In this document: positions 36,615-45,992 of the stretch, piece after piece | How positions within the stretch are numbered: the first letter of the stretch is position 1 | How the letters are laid out: each line of letters begins with the position of its first letter | Assembly: GCF_900129005.1 (NCBI RefSeq) | Contig: NZ_FQUN01000003.1 | Span: forward strand, 248,001 to 312,000 | Origin: Leeuwenhoekiella marinoflava DSM 3653 | Lineage (GTDB): Bacteria > Bacteroidota > Bacteroidia > Flavobacteriales > Flavobacteriaceae | Length of the DNA stretch: 64,000 nt | Direction of reading: 5' to 3' | Position numbers and translations under genes: made by a program | Notes under the pieces: model-generated | What the model was told of the DNA's origin: nothing | Databases searched by the model: none | The model's input: the letters and a program-made list of their open reading frames with translations, nothing else

Positions 36615-37478
36615 ATGGAGCATTTTAAAAATTTACATAAACTACTCGGCATATTCTTTATGTTTTTTGTGGGTGTTGTTTTCGCGCAAAGCGCAAAGCC
36701 AGATCCTGCAATTATAGAGGCACAGGATTATGTTGCAGAGGCAAATGATGCCTTTGTTTCTAATGAATTTGCTGCTGCAGAATCTAATTACAGAAAGGCG
36801 GTAGCTAAAGACCCTGCAAATACGACTGCAAAATATAATATGGGTAATAACTATTACCGAAATAAAAAATATGGTGAAGGTATGAACAGATATCTTCAAG
36901 CTGCAGAAGTAGCGCAAACAAAGACTGAAAAGCATAAGGCATTTCACAATCTAGGGAATGCATTTTATCAGCAACAGGATTTTAAGAAAGCAGTAGAAGC
37001 ATACAAGAATGCGTTGCGTAATGATCCTACAGATGAAGAAACGCGTTATAATCTGGCTTTAGCTAAAAAAGAAGAAGAGAAGAACGGCGGTGGCGGTGGT
37101 GACGATGATAAAGAAGACGAAAACCAAGATCAGAATGAAGACAAAAAAGATCAGGAAGGTGATGGTGACGATAAAGAAAGCGATGACGGTAAGCCAAAGG
37201 ATTCTGATGATCAGGGTGATGAGAAGAAGGATCAGGGCGACGATAAAAAAGATGATGAAGGCAAGCCTAAAGACAAAGATGGTGATCAGAAAGACAAGGG
37301 TAAAGATGGTGATAAAGAACAAGAACAGCCTCAGCCACAACCCGGTCAGGGGCAGTTATCTCCTCAGCAAGTCAAGAGTTTGCTAGAGGCTATGAAAAAC
37401 GAAGAAAATAAAGTTCAAGATAAAATGAATGCTCAGAAAGTTAAAGGTACTAAGGTCAAAACAGATAAAGACTGGTAA
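36615..37478 (+). CDS. batC: TPR protein BatC with acidic/lysine repeat tail
   Basis: 287 aa. Signal peptide (FMFFVGVVFAQ), then TPR repeats (~35-155, FAAAESNYRKAVAKDPANTT and FKKAVEAYKNALRNDPTDE). A low-complexity Asp/Lys/Glu/Gln tail (~160-240), a short Gln/Pro stretch and a final conserved helix (LSPQQVKSLLEAMKNEENK) follow. ATG 36615 is preferred to the TTG six bases upstream. The TPRs probably bind partner Bat proteins in the periplasm. The tail spawns spurious long ORFs on the other frames. Confidence 0.9.
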   Translation: MEHFKNLHKLLGIFFMFFVGVVFAQSAKPDPAIIEAQDYVAEANDAFVSNEFAAAESNYRKAVAKDPANTTAKYNMGNNYYRNKKYGEGMNRYLQAAEVAQTKTEKHKAFHNLGNAFYQQQDFKKAVEAYKNALRNDPTDEETRYNLALAKKEEEKNGGGGGDDDKEDENQDQNEDKKDQEGDGDDKESDDGKPKDSDDQGDEKKDQGDDKKDDEGKPKDKDGDQKDKGKDGDKEQEQPQPQPGQGQLSPQQVKSLLEAMKNEENKVQDKMNAQKVKGTKVKTDKDW

Positions 37479-37509
37479 GCCACGCCTGAGCGATAAAGCA
37501 GCAATTACG

Positions 37510-39255
37510 ATGAAGATGAAGTTAAAATTTTTGCTGATTGTTTTTTTTGCAGGATTCTCTGCATACTCGCAGGTAGCGTTTGATGCCGTGGTGAGTAAAG
37601 AAACGTTGGGCGTTAATGAGCGCCTGCGTGTAGACTTTGAGATGAATAAAGATGGGGATAATTTCAGACCTCCCAGTTTTCAAGGGTTTACCGTAGTAGG
37701 TGGTCCTAATCAGTCAATCAGCAAGCAATGGATTAATGGAAAAGCAAGTTTTTCAAAAACTTTTTCTTATTTCTTACAACCCAAAGCTACCGGAAAACTA
37801 AAAATAGGTCAAGCCGAGATAGAAATAGATGGCACCGTTTATAAAACCATCCCCATAGAAATCAATGTCACGGGAGCTGTAGATTTGCAGAAAGACCCTA
37901 ATGATCCTCAAGTTGCAGCTACCGAAAATGTACATCTTGTTGCTGAGGTTTCTAAATCTGACCCATATCTAAATGAAGCTTTTACGGTGGTCTATAAGCT
38001 CTATGTTTCTCGTGAAACGGCTGTAAATGGTTGGAATGAGCTTGATGCACCTAAGTTTGCAGACTTCTGGAGCCAGAGTATAGACGAGAAACAATTTAAA
38101 GTCTATGACGGTTCGTACAAGGGGAAGCCTTATCGCTATGTGATATTGAGAAGAACCTTACTCTATCCGCAGAAAACAGGAGAGTTAACTATAGAGCCGC
38201 TTGCATTAAATATTAATGTAGAAGCGCCAACCAATCGTAGAGATATTTTTGGGATGCGCATTACCAGACCGGCAAAAATTACGGTCACCGCTCCAACCCG
38301 AAAAGTTAATGTAAAAAGATTGCCTGAAGATGGTAAACCTGAAAGCTTTACCGGTGCTGTAGGCAGTTTTGATTTTGATGTTATTGCCAGTAAAACCAAA
38401 TTGGATGCACAAGAAGCTCTTGATTTGACGTTAACGGCTAAAGGAAACGGGAATCTTAAACTGTTTAATCTTCCAAAGCCAAAATTACCAAGTTCATTAG
38501 AGGTTTATGAGCCTGAGAATAATCAAGATGTTCGGGTTTCATTAAACGGAATGGCTGGCTCTACCGCTGCACGATATACTATTGTGCCACAGCAAAAAGG
38601 GAACTATCCTATTCCACCGATACGCTTTTCTTATTTTGATCCTGCAACAGAACAATACAAGACGTTGAGTAGTGATGAGATCATAATCGATGTAGAAAAT
38701 GGGCCTGCAGCATTGGCTTCTAAGGATGATAATAAAGTTCCTGTTAAGGCTGTAAATCAATTCAATTATATAAAGTCTGATGCCAATCTGGTCGCTCAAA
38801 ATAAAGATTCATTCTTTGCAACTATAACCTTCTGGGGTATGCTGGCGACACCGGTTATTTTAATTCCGTTAGCGATTTTATTTGGTCGTAAGCGCAAAGC
38901 ATATCAGAATGATGTAAAAGGAAACAGACTGCGTAAGGCAGATAAGCTGGCTCGTAAATACTTGGGAGATGCTAAGAAAAGCCTGGGAGATCAGACTGCC
39001 TTTTATTTGGCTCTAGAAAAGTGTCTGCATAATTTCTTAAAAGCCCGTCTTAATATTCAAACTAGTGATATGAGTAAAGACCGTATCAGCAAGTTGCTTC
39101 AAGAACGTGGCGCTACAGTTGAAACTACTGCAGATTTCTTGAAGCTATTAGAAAGCTGCGAGTTTGCACGATATACACCGTCAAGTAGCGATGCGATGCA
39201 GCATGATTATGAGCAGGCTTCCCGTGTAATTTCAGAAATAGATAAACAGTTATGA
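37510..39255 (+). CDS. batD: BatD oxygen-tolerance protein
   Basis: 581 aa. Signal peptide (LIVFFAGFSAYSQ) is followed by repeated beta-sandwich BatD domains (~30-440, KETLGVNERLRVDFEMN, QSISKQWINGKASFSKTFSY). One transmembrane helix at ~460-482 and a cytoplasmic helical end (~490-581, ALEKCLHNFLKARLN) complete it. The ATG at 37510 follows the batC stop by 31 bp; an open frame continues upstream into batC but lacks the signal peptide. The stop TGA overlaps the batE start by four bases. Confidence 0.92.
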   Translation: MKMKLKFLLIVFFAGFSAYSQVAFDAVVSKETLGVNERLRVDFEMNKDGDNFRPPSFQGFTVVGGPNQSISKQWINGKASFSKTFSYFLQPKATGKLKIGQAEIEIDGTVYKTIPIEINVTGAVDLQKDPNDPQVAATENVHLVAEVSKSDPYLNEAFTVVYKLYVSRETAVNGWNELDAPKFADFWSQSIDEKQFKVYDGSYKGKPYRYVILRRTLLYPQKTGELTIEPLALNINVEAPTNRRDIFGMRITRPAKITVTAPTRKVNVKRLPEDGKPESFTGAVGSFDFDVIASKTKLDAQEALDLTLTAKGNGNLKLFNLPKPKLPSSLEVYEPENNQDVRVSLNGMAGSTAARYTIVPQQKGNYPIPPIRFSYFDPATEQYKTLSSDEIIIDVENGPAALASKDDNKVPVKAVNQFNYIKSDANLVAQNKDSFFATITFWGMLATPVILIPLAILFGRKRKAYQNDVKGNRLRKADKLARKYLGDAKKSLGDQTAFYLALEKCLHNFLKARLNIQTSDMSKDRISKLLQERGATVETTADFLKLLESCEFARYTPSSSDAMQHDYEQASRVISEIDKQL

Positions 39256-40034
39256 AAACACAGGATTTACAATTAAAATACAGAAGCCTTATTGTTATTC
39301 TGGCTTTGATTTGTAGTGCTTTTTTAGCAAGCGCTCAAACTCCGCAACAGTTGTTTGAGACTGGTAATTCACAGTATGCGCAGAATAATTTTGAAGAGGC
39401 GATTAAGAATTATGAGCAGGTTTTAGATGCCGGCTATGAGTCTGCTGAATTGTATTATAATCTGGCAAATGCCAATTACAGACTCAACAGAATTGCACCT
39501 AGTGTTTATAATTATGAAAAAGCATTGGTGCTAAAACCTAATGATAAAGCGATTAAGAACAACCTTCAGTTTGCTCAGAACATGACGGTTGATGCAATTA
39601 CACCCTTACCTGAAAACACGTTTAAAAAATGGTGGAATCAACTCTTAAATCTTTTTTCCCTAGACGGTTGGGCAATTATTACTGTAGTGTTGATTATGTT
39701 GTTTACGCTAAGTTTTCTTGTATATTATTTTGGGAATAAGACCGTTTTAAAGCGCTCCTTTTTCACTATTGCTTTCGTTTCTTTAGGTTTAGGATTACTC
39801 AGTTTAACTTTAGCGTTTCAGGCGCAATCTAATGAAAAAAACAAGCGATTTGCTGTGGTTTTTTCGCCGGAGGCTGAAATAAAAAATGCTCCAAATATAG
39901 GTAGCGATGAGGTTTTTGTTCTGCATGAAGGTACCAAAGTGCGTGTGATTGAAGAACAAGGTGACTGGCAAATGATACGCCTTGCAGACGGTCAAGAAGG
40001 TTGGATACCTAAAGCCGATGTGAAGTTGTTATAG
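39252..40034 (+). CDS. batE: BatE: TPR plus membrane helices plus SH3-like domain
   Basis: 260 aa. N-terminal signal/helix (IVILALICSAFLASAQ), two TPRs (~30-105, YAQNNFEEAIKNYEQVL, RIAPSVYNYEKALVLKPND), two helices (~137-160 and ~170-190), and a C-terminal bacterial SH3 domain (~195-260, GSDEVFVLHEGTKVRVIEEQ, GWIPKADV). Last gene of the Bat operon; it starts inside the batD stop codon (ATGA). Confidence 0.92.
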   Translation: MKTQDLQLKYRSLIVILALICSAFLASAQTPQQLFETGNSQYAQNNFEEAIKNYEQVLDAGYESAELYYNLANANYRLNRIAPSVYNYEKALVLKPNDKAIKNNLQFAQNMTVDAITPLPENTFKKWWNQLLNLFSLDGWAIITVVLIMLFTLSFLVYYFGNKTVLKRSFFTIAFVSLGLGLLSLTLAFQAQSNEKNKRFAVVFSPEAEIKNAPNIGSDEVFVLHEGTKVRVIEEQGDWQMIRLADGQEGWIPKADVKLL

Positions 40035-40107
40035 ATTGCTTTGTGTTTTCGATTTATTATTGGTATTTCTTTGTTATATTTAAGAATATAATAAAAAATG
40101 AATCATT

Positions 40108-40398
40108 TTGCTGCTTAAATATTGTGTCATACATCTAATTTTTGCTGTTTTTTCAGTAATGCCTCTTGTTGTGTCATTAGTACAATATGATAAAGATACT
40201 GCTGAATTGGTATTGATAGCTTCTAATGAGATTCTAGAAGTAGATTTTGATTTTGAAGAAAATTTTGAAATTCACTTTAATAAATGCTTTTCCGTTCTTA
40301 AAGAACAATATGTAATTCACAAGACATTAACTTTTCAAATGTTATTACAAGAGCCTATTTATCTTAATAAGCTGTCTCCTCCGCCTGAATATATTTAA
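40108..40398 (+). CDS. Small flavobacterial exported protein of unknown function
   Basis: 96 aa. A hydrophobic N-terminus (YCVIHLIFAVFSVMPLVV), a short acidic middle (VDFDFEENFE) and a C-terminal PPPEYI tail. Small proteins of this build (one N-terminal helix, acidic stretch, conserved PPPE end) recur in Flavobacteriaceae. The start is TTG at 40108, or an internal ATG at 40159 that would cut the signal. Function unknown; it precedes the carbonic anhydrase gene by 122 bp. Confidence 0.6.
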   Translation: MLLKYCVIHLIFAVFSVMPLVVSLVQYDKDTAELVLIASNEILEVDFDFEENFEIHFNKCFSVLKEQYVIHKTLTFQMLLQEPIYLNKLSPPPEYI

Positions 40399-40520
40399 TT
40401 ATTATTTTTATCTTCTTTTTATTAGAAGATGTTAAGAGTTATTAATAGCTTCAAGCATCTTTAAAGAATGAGGCATTTTAAAATGTTTACATTCTGATTT
40501 TTAACCAAAAAATAAATAGC

Positions 40521-41150
40521 ATGGATATTAAGAAAATATTCGAGAACAACAAAGAGTGGGTACAGGAGCGTTTGGGAACAGAGCCAGATTACTTCAAAAA
40601 ATTATCTCAGGGGCAATCTCCGGAAATTCTTTACATAGGATGCAGCGATAGCCGTGTTTCTTCTGAAGAGCTAATGGGCGTAGGTCCTGGTGACGTTTTT
40701 GTGCATCGTAATATTGCAAATATGGTACCCAATACAGACCTTAATTCTATGTCTGTAATCAATTATGCTGTAGAGCATTTAGAGGTTAAACACGTGGTTG
40801 TTTGTGGTCATTATTATTGTGGTGGTGTAAAAGCTGCTATGCAATCTGCAGATTTAGGGCTTTTAAATCCTTGGTTGAGAAACATTCGTGATGTGTATCG
40901 TATCCATCAAGAGGAGTTGAGTCTTATTAAGGATGAAGAAGAACGCTACAAAAAATTTGTAGAGCTTAATGTTCAAGAGCAGTGTGTGAATGTGATCAAA
41001 ACAGCAGATGTGCAGAAGGCGATTCGCAACAGAAATCTTACTGTTCATGGTTGGGTATTTGATATTCATTCAGGAAAATTAATTGATCTTAAAATTGATT
41101 TTGATGCTATCTTAGAGCATATTATGGAGATTTATAGATTAGATGAATAA
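40521..41150 (+). CDS. Beta-class carbonic anhydrase
   Basis: 209 aa. Interconverts CO2 and bicarbonate in the cytosol. Zinc ligands are Cys41 (with Asp43 and Arg45 of CSDSR), His97 and Cys100 (CGHYYCGG), the full set for the class. MDIKKIFENNKEWVQERL is the usual N-terminal helix. It is followed by a SulP anion transporter, a pairing that suggests bicarbonate supply for carboxylation reactions. A large hairpin lies between the two genes. Confidence 0.95.
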   Translation: MDIKKIFENNKEWVQERLGTEPDYFKKLSQGQSPEILYIGCSDSRVSSEELMGVGPGDVFVHRNIANMVPNTDLNSMSVINYAVEHLEVKHVVVCGHYYCGGVKAAMQSADLGLLNPWLRNIRDVYRIHQEELSLIKDEEERYKKFVELNVQEQCVNVIKTADVQKAIRNRNLTVHGWVFDIHSGKLIDLKIDFDAILEHIMEIYRLDE

Positions 41151-41154
41151 CATA

Positions 41155-41195
41155 ATAAAGAATCGAGAGCAGAATATTTGTTCTCGGTTCTTTAT
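41155..41195 (+). terminator. Hairpin between carbonic anhydrase and SulP genes
   Basis: 14-bp stem ATAAAGAATCGAGA / TCTCGGTTCTTTAT with one G-T pair and a 13-nt loop, then CCCTTTT. It starts five bases after the stop codon. It could terminate or attenuate read-through into the transporter gene. Confidence 0.7.
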
Positions 41196-41245
41196 CCCTT
41201 TTATAACTGTATTGAAGCGTAATTAACCTATTAAAAACTACTACT

Positions 41246-42844
41246 ATGTTTAAACATTTAAAGAGCGATTTACCATCAAGTATTGTTGTATTTTTTGTAG
41301 CGCTACCGTTGTGTTTGGGTATAGCACTTGCTAGTGGAGCGCCTTTATTTTCAGGTCTTATTGCAGGTATTGTAGGCGGTATTATAGTAGGAGCTTTAAG
41401 TGGATCTAGTCTGGGGGTAAGTGGTCCTGCTGCGGGTCTTTCCGCAATCGTTTTAGTTGCGATTTCAAGTTTAGGAGGTTATCAGAATTTATTAGTTGCA
41501 GTAGTTTTAGGTGGAGTCATTCAATTGTTGTTTGGAGTACTTAAAGCAGGGATAATAGGGTATTATTTTCCTTCTTCAGTAATTAAAGGAATGCTCACCG
41601 GCATAGGTATCATTATTATCTTAAAGCAAATCCCTCATTTTTTTGGGTATGATGCAGATCCTGTAGGAGATTTAGCATTTGCTCAGGTTGATGGAAGAAA
41701 TACATTTTCTGAAATAGCTAGAATTTTTGACGGAATAAGTCTTGGAACAACTTTAATTGCTGTAATAGGTATGGCAGTTTTGGTTCTATGGGAGTCGATT
41801 TTAGGTAAAAAAGGGAAGATTTTCAAATTAGTACAAGGGCCTTTAGTGGCTGTGGTTCTGGGTATATTATACTTTGTTTTTACTCAGGATTCTGAAACTT
41901 GGGGTATATCAAAAGAACACCTCGTAAAAGTGCCTGTTCCAGATGATTTTAATTCATTTATTGGTCAATTTACATTTCCTAACTTTAAAGTTATAGGGGA
42001 ACCACAAATCTGGATAACAGCTTTTACAATTGCATTAGTTGCGAGCTTAGAAACCCTTTTGTGTGTTGAAGCAACAGATAAGTTAGACCCTAAGAAGCGA
42101 ACAACTCCTACCAATCGAGAACTTTTTGCACAAGGAGCTGGTAATATTATTTCAGGAATGATAGGTGGTTTACCGGTTACTCAAGTAATTGTGCGCAGTT
42201 CGGCTAATATTCAATCAGGAGGGCAAACAAAAATGTCTGCTATTCTTCACGGTTTTTTATTGCTCATTTCTGTGATTTTTATTCCTAATGTTTTAAATCT
42301 AATCCCTTTGTCTGTTTTGGCTGCTGTGCTATTACTTGTGGGGTATAAGCTGGCAAAACCAGCAACATTTAAACGCATGTGGGGTTTAGGATGGAAACAA
42401 TTTGTGCCATTCATAATGACCATTGTTGGTATTGTTTTTACCGATTTATTAATAGGAATCAGCTTGGGTCTCGCAGTAGGAGTTGTAATTATTCTTATTA
42501 AAAATTATCAGAATTCTCATTTCTTGCATATCAGAAAAGAAGAAAAAACGGGTCAAGAAGTAGTGAAAATGACTTTAGCCGAAGAGGTAAGTTTTATAAA
42601 TAAAGGTGCTATTTTAAAAGAATTAAATAAGTTGGGTGAGCACTCATTTCTTGAAATTGATGTGCGTAAAACGCGCTATCTAGATCAGGATATTATTGAA
42701 ATTCTTGATGACTTTAGGTATAGGGCAAACGATAAAAATATTGACATTAAAGTAATTTCAGAGCGTGGAACTATTGAAAACCCGGATGATTATGAGAAGT
42801 TTTTCAATAAAGACAAAAAAGAAAATTTAAAGGTTACCGGATAA
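41246..42844 (+). CDS. SulP-family inorganic anion transporter (putative bicarbonate)
   Basis: 532 aa. The sulfate-transporter membrane domain (residues ~1-420, 12-14 helices) shows FKHLKSDLPSSIVVFFVALP, SGPAAGLSAIVLVAIS and LFAQGAGNIISGMIGGLPVT. A STAS domain follows at ~445-525. SulP proteins move sulfate, bicarbonate or other anions; the adjacent carbonic anhydrase suggests bicarbonate, as in the BicA-type systems of cyanobacteria. That substrate is inferred, not shown. Starts 51 bp after the hairpin. Confidence 0.92.
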   Translation: MFKHLKSDLPSSIVVFFVALPLCLGIALASGAPLFSGLIAGIVGGIIVGALSGSSLGVSGPAAGLSAIVLVAISSLGGYQNLLVAVVLGGVIQLLFGVLKAGIIGYYFPSSVIKGMLTGIGIIIILKQIPHFFGYDADPVGDLAFAQVDGRNTFSEIARIFDGISLGTTLIAVIGMAVLVLWESILGKKGKIFKLVQGPLVAVVLGILYFVFTQDSETWGISKEHLVKVPVPDDFNSFIGQFTFPNFKVIGEPQIWITAFTIALVASLETLLCVEATDKLDPKKRTTPTNRELFAQGAGNIISGMIGGLPVTQVIVRSSANIQSGGQTKMSAILHGFLLLISVIFIPNVLNLIPLSVLAAVLLLVGYKLAKPATFKRMWGLGWKQFVPFIMTIVGIVFTDLLIGISLGLAVGVVIILIKNYQNSHFLHIRKEEKTGQEVVKMTLAEEVSFINKGAILKELNKLGEHSFLEIDVRKTRYLDQDIIEILDDFRYRANDKNIDIKVISERGTIENPDDYEKFFNKDKKENLKVTG

Positions 42845-42854
42845 AACCTTCATT

Positions 42855-42887
42855 AAAAATCCCCGAGTAATTAGCTCGGGGATTTTT
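42855..42887. terminator. Bidirectional terminator SulP/cvpA
   Basis: Perfect 13-bp stem AAAAATCCCCGAG / CTCGGGGATTTTT around TAATTAG, between convergent genes. Confidence 0.93.
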
Positions 42888-42891
42888 AGTT

Positions 42892-43437
42892 TTACGCAGA
42901 TTGTAGTTCTAAGGAGTCTTCTTGATCCTGATCATTTCTGTCTCTAAACTCATCAACTTCCTTTAAAATACTGGGAAGGAATGACGGACCTAAAGGTTGT
43001 ATGGTTTTATAGAGAACAGATTCTTCTTTTGTTTCTTCATCTATAATATTTAAACTGTTTGTCATTGCAGCTAGAAACATAATGATGACACTGAGAATAA
43101 AAGCAGTTTTCAATAGGCCAAAAATTCCACCTAAAATTTTATTTACAATACCCAGCATTGCAAATGAAGCCACTTTGGTAAGAACTCTTCCTGCTAAAGT
43201 GATCACAAAAACAATAATAATAAAGGTTATTGCAAAAGCAGCGAGATTTATGGTTTGCTCACTCCAACTTACTTTTTCGTTCAAAAATGTTACAGCATAA
43301 TATGAGAAATGAATAGCGCCATAAACACCCAGAATTAAGGCGATAAGAGAAGCTACTTCAATAAGCAGTCCGTTTTTTAGACCTTTAAAAAGACCAAAAA
43401 TCAGTAAAATTCCAATTACGATATCCAGATAATTCAT
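42892..43437 (-). CDS. cvpA: CvpA-family membrane protein
   Basis: 181 aa. Four predicted helices: YLDIVIGILLIFGLFKGLKNG, LIALILGVYGAIHFSYYAV, AFAITFIIIVFVITLAGRVL and a fourth after KILGGIFGLLKTAFILS. These match the CvpA family, named for colicin V production in E. coli and linked to membrane homeostasis. A soluble acidic C-terminal tail (~145-181) ends it. Monocistronic. Confidence 0.9.
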   Translation of the reverse strand: MNYLDIVIGILLIFGLFKGLKNGLLIEVASLIALILGVYGAIHFSYYAVTFLNEKVSWSEQTINLAAFAITFIIIVFVITLAGRVLTKVASFAMLGIVNKILGGIFGLLKTAFILSVIIMFLAAMTNSLNIIDEETKEESVLYKTIQPLGPSFLPSILKEVDEFRDRNDQDQEDSLELQSA

Positions 43438-43574
43438 AAGTTAAAGATACTATTTTGATCAATATACCATCTTGCAATGCTGAAGTCACGAGGAGTATAC
43501 TTAATCATTAGTTAAATTATAAGGGTTTAATGATTAGTAAACCTACGTGTGGTATTAGATTGTAGCTTCTTACC

Positions 43575-43582
43575 TATATTTG
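43575..43582 (+). promoter_or_regulatory. Putative -7 box of a near-leaderless gene
   Basis: TATATTTG matches TAnnTTTG exactly and ends four bases before the ATG at 43587, so transcription may begin at or near the start codon. No clear -33 TTG box at 19-21 bp was found. Confidence 0.4.
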
Positions 43583-43586
43583 CGGC

Positions 43587-43943
43587 ATGGCAAGAGATGA
43601 ACAATTAAAAGAGCGTTGGGAGCAGATCGTGAATAAACTTTCTGCCCGTTTTGCAGATGGAGAACAATTAGATCTGGATGCTATTATTTACCTAATTGGT
43701 GTTCAAGAACTGGGCAAGCCGGGGATGCGTTTTAAAAAAGATGATAAACTCAATTTGATGCATATAGCAATATGCAGATTACTGGAGCCTTTTGGGTTTT
43801 ATAAGTTTGATTTTCAAGATGAAGATGGTTGGCCTCATTATGAGATGTTAGAGGCTTTACCTCCTCTAAAGGCTGGTGAACAGACGTTATTGATGAAAGA
43901 AGCGATAGTTCAATATTTTGTTGAAAAAGAACTCGTTCACTAA
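43587..43943 (+). CDS. Conserved flavobacterial protein of unknown function
   Basis: 118 aa, soluble and mostly helical. Visible blocks are ERWEQIVNKLSARFADG, DAIIYLIGVQELGKPG, FKKDDKLNLMHIAICRLL and WPHYEMLEALPPLK. I do not recognise a named domain. It starts 30 bp before the CREST-like membrane protein gene on the same strand and may be cotranscribed with it. Confidence 0.75.
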   Translation: MARDEQLKERWEQIVNKLSARFADGEQLDLDAIIYLIGVQELGKPGMRFKKDDKLNLMHIAICRLLEPFGFYKFDFQDEDGWPHYEMLEALPPLKAGEQTLLMKEAIVQYFVEKELVH

Positions 43944-43973
43944 AGAATTGAAACCTTTGAGTTTGTCTAAACC

Positions 43974-44669
43974 ATGCTGTTAAATCTAATTCAGGATTTT
44001 TTTCCTAACGATACGGGTCCAATATATAAAGAGACAATTGCAGGTAGATTTCCTGTTGAGCCGTTTAATACGTACAGCAATCTAGTCTTTCTGTTTATTG
44101 TCGTTTACTTTGGTGTAAAAATTTACAAGAAGCCTAAAAATCAATGGTTTTTGATGATCGCTTTGCCTTTTATATTTATAGGCTATGTGGGCGGTACATT
44201 ATATCACGGGCTGCGTAATGAAGAAGCATGGTTGCTTTTAGATTGGGTTCCTATTCGGGGATTGAGTTTTGCAGCAGTGCTGTATTTTATTTTTAAATGG
44301 AAAAAAACCTGGAGAAAACGTCTTGTTTTTATTGGCTTAATAGGTGCAGCATTTATCGGCTTGAGGTATTTACCGCTTCCGGTTAAATTAGAACACAACA
44401 TAGGTTATCTTATAAGTGCATTGAGTATTTTAATTCCTGTCATAGGGTATTTAATAAAAACGAACGGACGACACCTTAGACCGGTGGTAACAGCATTTGT
44501 AATCTTTAGTCTTGCAGTTTTATTTCGTTTTTTAGATAAAAGGCTTGATTTTGAATTTTTCTGGATGGGAACTCACTGGCTTTGGCATCTTCTGGGTGGT
44601 ACTGCAGTATTCTTTATTCTGCAATATATTTACCGGGACAATAAAGCCCAAGCCACTGATATTTCCTAA
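43974..44669 (+). CDS. CREST-superfamily-like integral membrane protein (ceramidase-like)
   Basis: 231 aa, about seven helices. Candidate metal-site motifs of the CREST superfamily (alkaline ceramidase, PAQR, TMEM8) occur in order: EPFNTYSNLVFL near the first helix, GGTLYHGLR (a Thr/Ser-x3-His-like motif), LLLDWVPIRG (Asp) and GTHWLWHLLGG (HxxxH). Such proteins use a zinc-dependent hydrolase site within the membrane, typically on lipid amides. The match is by motif only; the substrate is unknown. It lies 101 bp before pheS. Confidence 0.7.
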   Translation: MLLNLIQDFFPNDTGPIYKETIAGRFPVEPFNTYSNLVFLFIVVYFGVKIYKKPKNQWFLMIALPFIFIGYVGGTLYHGLRNEEAWLLLDWVPIRGLSFAAVLYFIFKWKKTWRKRLVFIGLIGAAFIGLRYLPLPVKLEHNIGYLISALSILIPVIGYLIKTNGRHLRPVVTAFVIFSLAVLFRFLDKRLDFEFFWMGTHWLWHLLGGTAVFFILQYIYRDNKAQATDIS

Positions 44670-44770
44670 ATTTGTGGCTTCTGAAATCGCATAAAGCAAT
44701 ACCCCAAAAAGGTATTTGTAATGCAAAAATGAAGCAGATTAAAACCCGAAGACGGGATTGAAGCAGAATT

Positions 44771-45787
44771 ATGTTAGATAAAATAAAAGAATTAATTGCC
44801 GAAGCAGCGGCCTTTAACACAACCTCACTTGAAGAAGCGGAAGCTTTTAGAATTAGATTTTTAGGAAAAAAAGGATTGTTCAATCAGTATTTTTCTGAAT
44901 TTAAGCATATCCCTAATGAGCAGAAGAAAGAGTTTGGGCAAACGATGAACACGCTTAAAACTGTGGTTCAAGATAAAGTAGACGCGCTTAAAGCAAGTCT
45001 AGAATCCTCAGAAGAAAAAGGTGTTTATGGTGATTTGACCAGACCCGGTGCTGCTATCACTTTGGGTTCACGTCATCCTATTTCGATTGTAAAAAATCAA
45101 ATTATTGATATCTTTTCAAGAATAGGATTTGATGTTTCTGAAGGACCGGAAATTGAGGACGACTGGCACAATTTTACAGCGCTAAACCTACCGGAATATC
45201 ATCCGGCTCGTGACATGCAGGATACGTTTTTCATTCAGACAGATCCAGACGTTCTGTTGCGTACGCACACTTCATCTGTACAGGTACGGTATATGGAAGG
45301 CAATAAACCGCCTATACGTACGATTTCTCCCGGTCGCGTTTTTCGTAATGAAGCTATTTCGGCGCGTTCACACTGCTTTTTTCATCAGGTTGAAGGTTTG
45401 TATATAGATAAAGATGTTTCGTTTGCAGACCTTAAGCAAACGCTTCAGCATTTCACCACAGAGATGTTTGGTAAGAGTAAAATACGTTTAAGACCTTCTT
45501 ACTTTCCGTTTACAGAGCCTAGTGCAGAAGTTGATGTGTATTGGGGATTAGAAACAGAAACCGATTACCGAATGACCAAAGGAACCGGTTGGTTAGAGAT
45601 TATGGGGTGTGGTATGGTTGATCCTAATGTGTTAGAAAATTGCGGTATAGACTCTAAAGAGTATAGCGGTTTTGCATTTGGAATGGGGATAGACCGTATC
45701 GCCTTATTATTGCATCAAATATCAGATATACGTTTGTTGAGCGAAAATGATCTGCGTTTCTTAAATCAGTTTAAGAGTGCCTTGTAA
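44771..45787 (+). CDS. pheS: Phenylalanyl-tRNA synthetase alpha subunit
   Basis: 338 aa, full length. The N-terminal coiled coil (~1-90) binds tRNA; the class II core (~100-338) has motif 2 region [42 protein letters not shown] and the motif 3 [14 protein letters not shown]. Charges tRNA-Phe with phenylalanine as an alpha2beta2 tetramer. pheT is not adjacent, which is common in Bacteroidota. No T-box-like leader was found; the upstream gap has only two small hairpins. Confidence 0.97.
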   Translation: MLDKIKELIAEAAAFNTTSLEEAEAFRIRFLGKKGLFNQYFSEFKHIPNEQKKEFGQTMNTLKTVVQDKVDALKASLESSEEKGVYGDLTRPGAAITLGSRHPISIVKNQIIDIFSRIGFDVSEGPEIEDDWHNFTALNLPEYHPARDMQDTFFIQTDPDVLLRTHTSSVQVRYMEGNKPPIRTISPGRVFRNEAISARSHCFFHQVEGLYIDKDVSFADLKQTLQHFTTEMFGKSKIRLRPSYFPFTEPSAEVDVYWGLETETDYRMTKGTGWLEIMGCGMVDPNVLENCGIDSKEYSGFAFGMGIDRIALLLHQISDIRLLSENDLRFLNQFKSAL

Positions 45788-45822
45788 TACCTGATTCAAT
45801 TTAGAAAATTTAAAAATTTACT

Positions 45823-45990
45823 ATGAAAAAGTATATTGTAATTGCGATACTTCTTATCGCGCTAGCTGGTGTAGCCTATCTGACTTTTGTCATAGCAGCG
45901 ATTAAGATAGTTATAGGAAGCATTTTTCTGGGTATAATGGCGATTGCGCTATTAGCCTTATGGATTATGTGGAAGGTTAACGACGACTAG
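45823..45990 (+). CDS. Small 55-residue membrane protein
   Basis: ATG 45823 to TAG 45990, 55 aa, with two hydrophobic segments: YIVIAILLIALAGVAYLTFV and IVIGSIFLGIMAIALLALWI. It ends in MWKVNDD. It is on the same strand as pheS (36 bp after) and the next gene (2 bp before its ATG), which supports a real gene. No family recognised. Confidence 0.6.
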   Translation: MKKYIVIAILLIALAGVAYLTFVIAAIKIVIGSIFLGIMAIALLALWIMWKVNDD

Positions 45991-45992
45991 TT

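Noticed and set aside
37059-37386. Long ORFs on both strands over the batC tail
   Set aside because: They arise from the low-complexity Asp/Lys codon repeats and show no independent signal.
44698-44760. Small hairpins upstream of pheS considered as a T-box or attenuator
   Set aside because: No T-box consensus or terminator T run; two short stems only (AATACC/GGTATT and CCCG/CGGG).
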